Below, piece after piece: positions 63,403-64,000 of a DNA stretch of 64,000 bases (its first letter is position 1; every line of letters starts with the position of its first letter). A program made the position numbers and the translations under genes. The stretch lies in assembly GCA_964627605.1 (NCBI GenBank), contig CAZVGZ010000011.1, forward strand, positions 32,001 through 96,000, written 5' to 3'. The notes under the pieces are model-generated. The model was not told the DNA's origin and ran no database searches. It worked only from the letters and a program-made list of their open reading frames with translations. The stretch comes from CAZVGZ01 sp964627605. GTDB taxonomy: Bacteria; Latescibacterota; MWCZ01; CAZVGZ01.

Positions 63403-64000
63403 AGCCGGTAGGCCAGCATCTTCTGATAGCCCGGTGATCTGTAGCAAACTATGGTTCCCCAAATTAGCATCATTCTGTGAGGGATGCGATTCGCGCTGCC
63501 TCTTTCGCAGACAGCTATCGCATTGAAGTCGCGAGCCAGCCAAGACCTTGCTGCTAAGACTGCGCGGATAGCGTAACACCAGCCTCTGGTGATCCATCCC
63601 CTATCACCCCACCACCCGCTTCCATAGAACCTCTCATTGGCACTACTGTTGCAATTGTAAGCGCTTGATGGCTACCCCATTCAGCACAGATCTATCAAGT
63701 TGGGTGCCTAAACTGTTGTGGCTCAGAGATAGACCCAAATAATGCGTCCGACGTTGGCGCTGGATCGGTGGACCGATGAAATGCAGGTAGACTACTGCGG
63801 CATACAGTTAGGGTCGAAGCGCCGGATCCTTCAGCAGGAGGCAGTTGCGAACTCATGAATGGAATACCAGACGATCCTGGAAATCAGGAGGGCTCAGAGG
63901 ACCAGTTCGACGCCTCGGAGACCAGCGGGCAAGAGTCGGGCAACGATTGACCTGCCCCCCAGAAACCGGTCCAGTGTTAATGTTATAATTTGACCGTTTT
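63403..64000. other. Window end without a supported gene
   Basis: 598 bases with no gene that I can support. A 31-codon frame (MNGIPDDPGNQEGSED) begins at 63855 but has no well-placed ribosome-binding site. The last 25 bases contain an extended -10 box (see next entry). Confidence 0.4.
63981..63989 (+). promoter_or_regulatory. Possible extended -10 promoter
   Basis: TGTTATAAT is a perfect extended -10 box near the window end. No clear -35 box is present upstream. It would serve a gene outside the window. Confidence 0.35.

Noticed and set aside
63855..63950. 31-codon acidic frame near the window end
   Set aside because: The AGGAGG is 12 or more bases away and the composition is low-complexity; too weak to call.

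Overview
The window looks like chromosomal DNA from an uncultivated bacterium of the FCB (Fibrobacterota-Chlorobiota-Bacteroidota) supergroup, most like Candidatus Latescibacterota or a relative. This is inferred from gene content, not from a marker gene. The evidence is a secreted giant with an NPFNP-type C-terminal sorting segment, a PorV-like barrel protein, FlgD-like C-terminal domains, UroD-like and phytanoyl-CoA-dioxygenase-like genes, CHASE2 adenylate cyclases, and a Na/Pi cotransporter with an Ig-like front end. Housekeeping genes are pdxA, mdh, aroE, ahcY, groES-groEL and an RNase P RNA (rnpB). No tRNA, rRNA, insertion sequence or CRISPR array was found.

Layout. (1) 1-6545, minus strand: an eight-gene operon headed by a MarR regulator whose palindromic operator overlaps its own -10 box. 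It encodes an actin-like MutL/GlmL-family ATPase, a barrel-sandwich protein and several membrane proteins. (2) 6565-10961: a PHP hydrolase, a secreted CXXCH protein, pdxA, a PASTA protein and an orphan ABC ATPase. (3) 10966-17036: two tandem CHASE2-adenylate cyclases and a small secreted protein, behind a promoter with a CRP-like site at about -41.5. (4) 17069-30843: three large surface or secreted proteins and a DinB protein. The largest has a perfect CRP-type palindrome upstream. (5) 31214-39610: UroD-like, broken secreted, mdh, frameshifted phytanoyl-CoA dioxygenase, RND pump, aroE and a 52-residue membrane protein. (6) 39687-42480: rnpB and a decayed glycosyltransferase/methyltransferase area. 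(7) 42816-50327: one 2503-residue protein of unknown function with an ATP-grasp-like C-terminus. (8) 50825-55983: DUF350 membrane protein, degenerate receiver, DUF2156-type aminoacyltransferase, SpeD, BpsA-like aminopropyltransferase and a D-Ala-D-Ala-ligase-like ATP-grasp enzyme. (9) 56103-64000: Na/Pi cotransporter, a UroD fragment, ahcY, groESL with a CIRCE-like operator, and a frameshifted Rrf2 regulator.

How the parts may work together. The best candidate for an undescribed system is region 8, possibly with the giant protein next to it. Polyamine synthesis (SpeD plus a branched-chain aminopropyltransferase) sits with two enzyme types that form amide bonds (ATP-grasp and a GNAT-fold aminoacyltransferase) and a DUF350 membrane protein. 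This suggests that a polyamine is made and then conjugated to an amino acid, peptide or envelope component. A second candidate is the MarR-controlled MutL-type operon. A third theme is a cAMP circuit: two adenylate cyclases, with CRP-like sites in front of them and in front of the 1968-residue secreted protein.

At least seven genes are broken or truncated (one in-frame stop, three frameshifts, one internal deletion, two truncated remnants). Two of the frameshifts lie in homopolymers, so sequencing error must be excluded before they are called pseudogenes.
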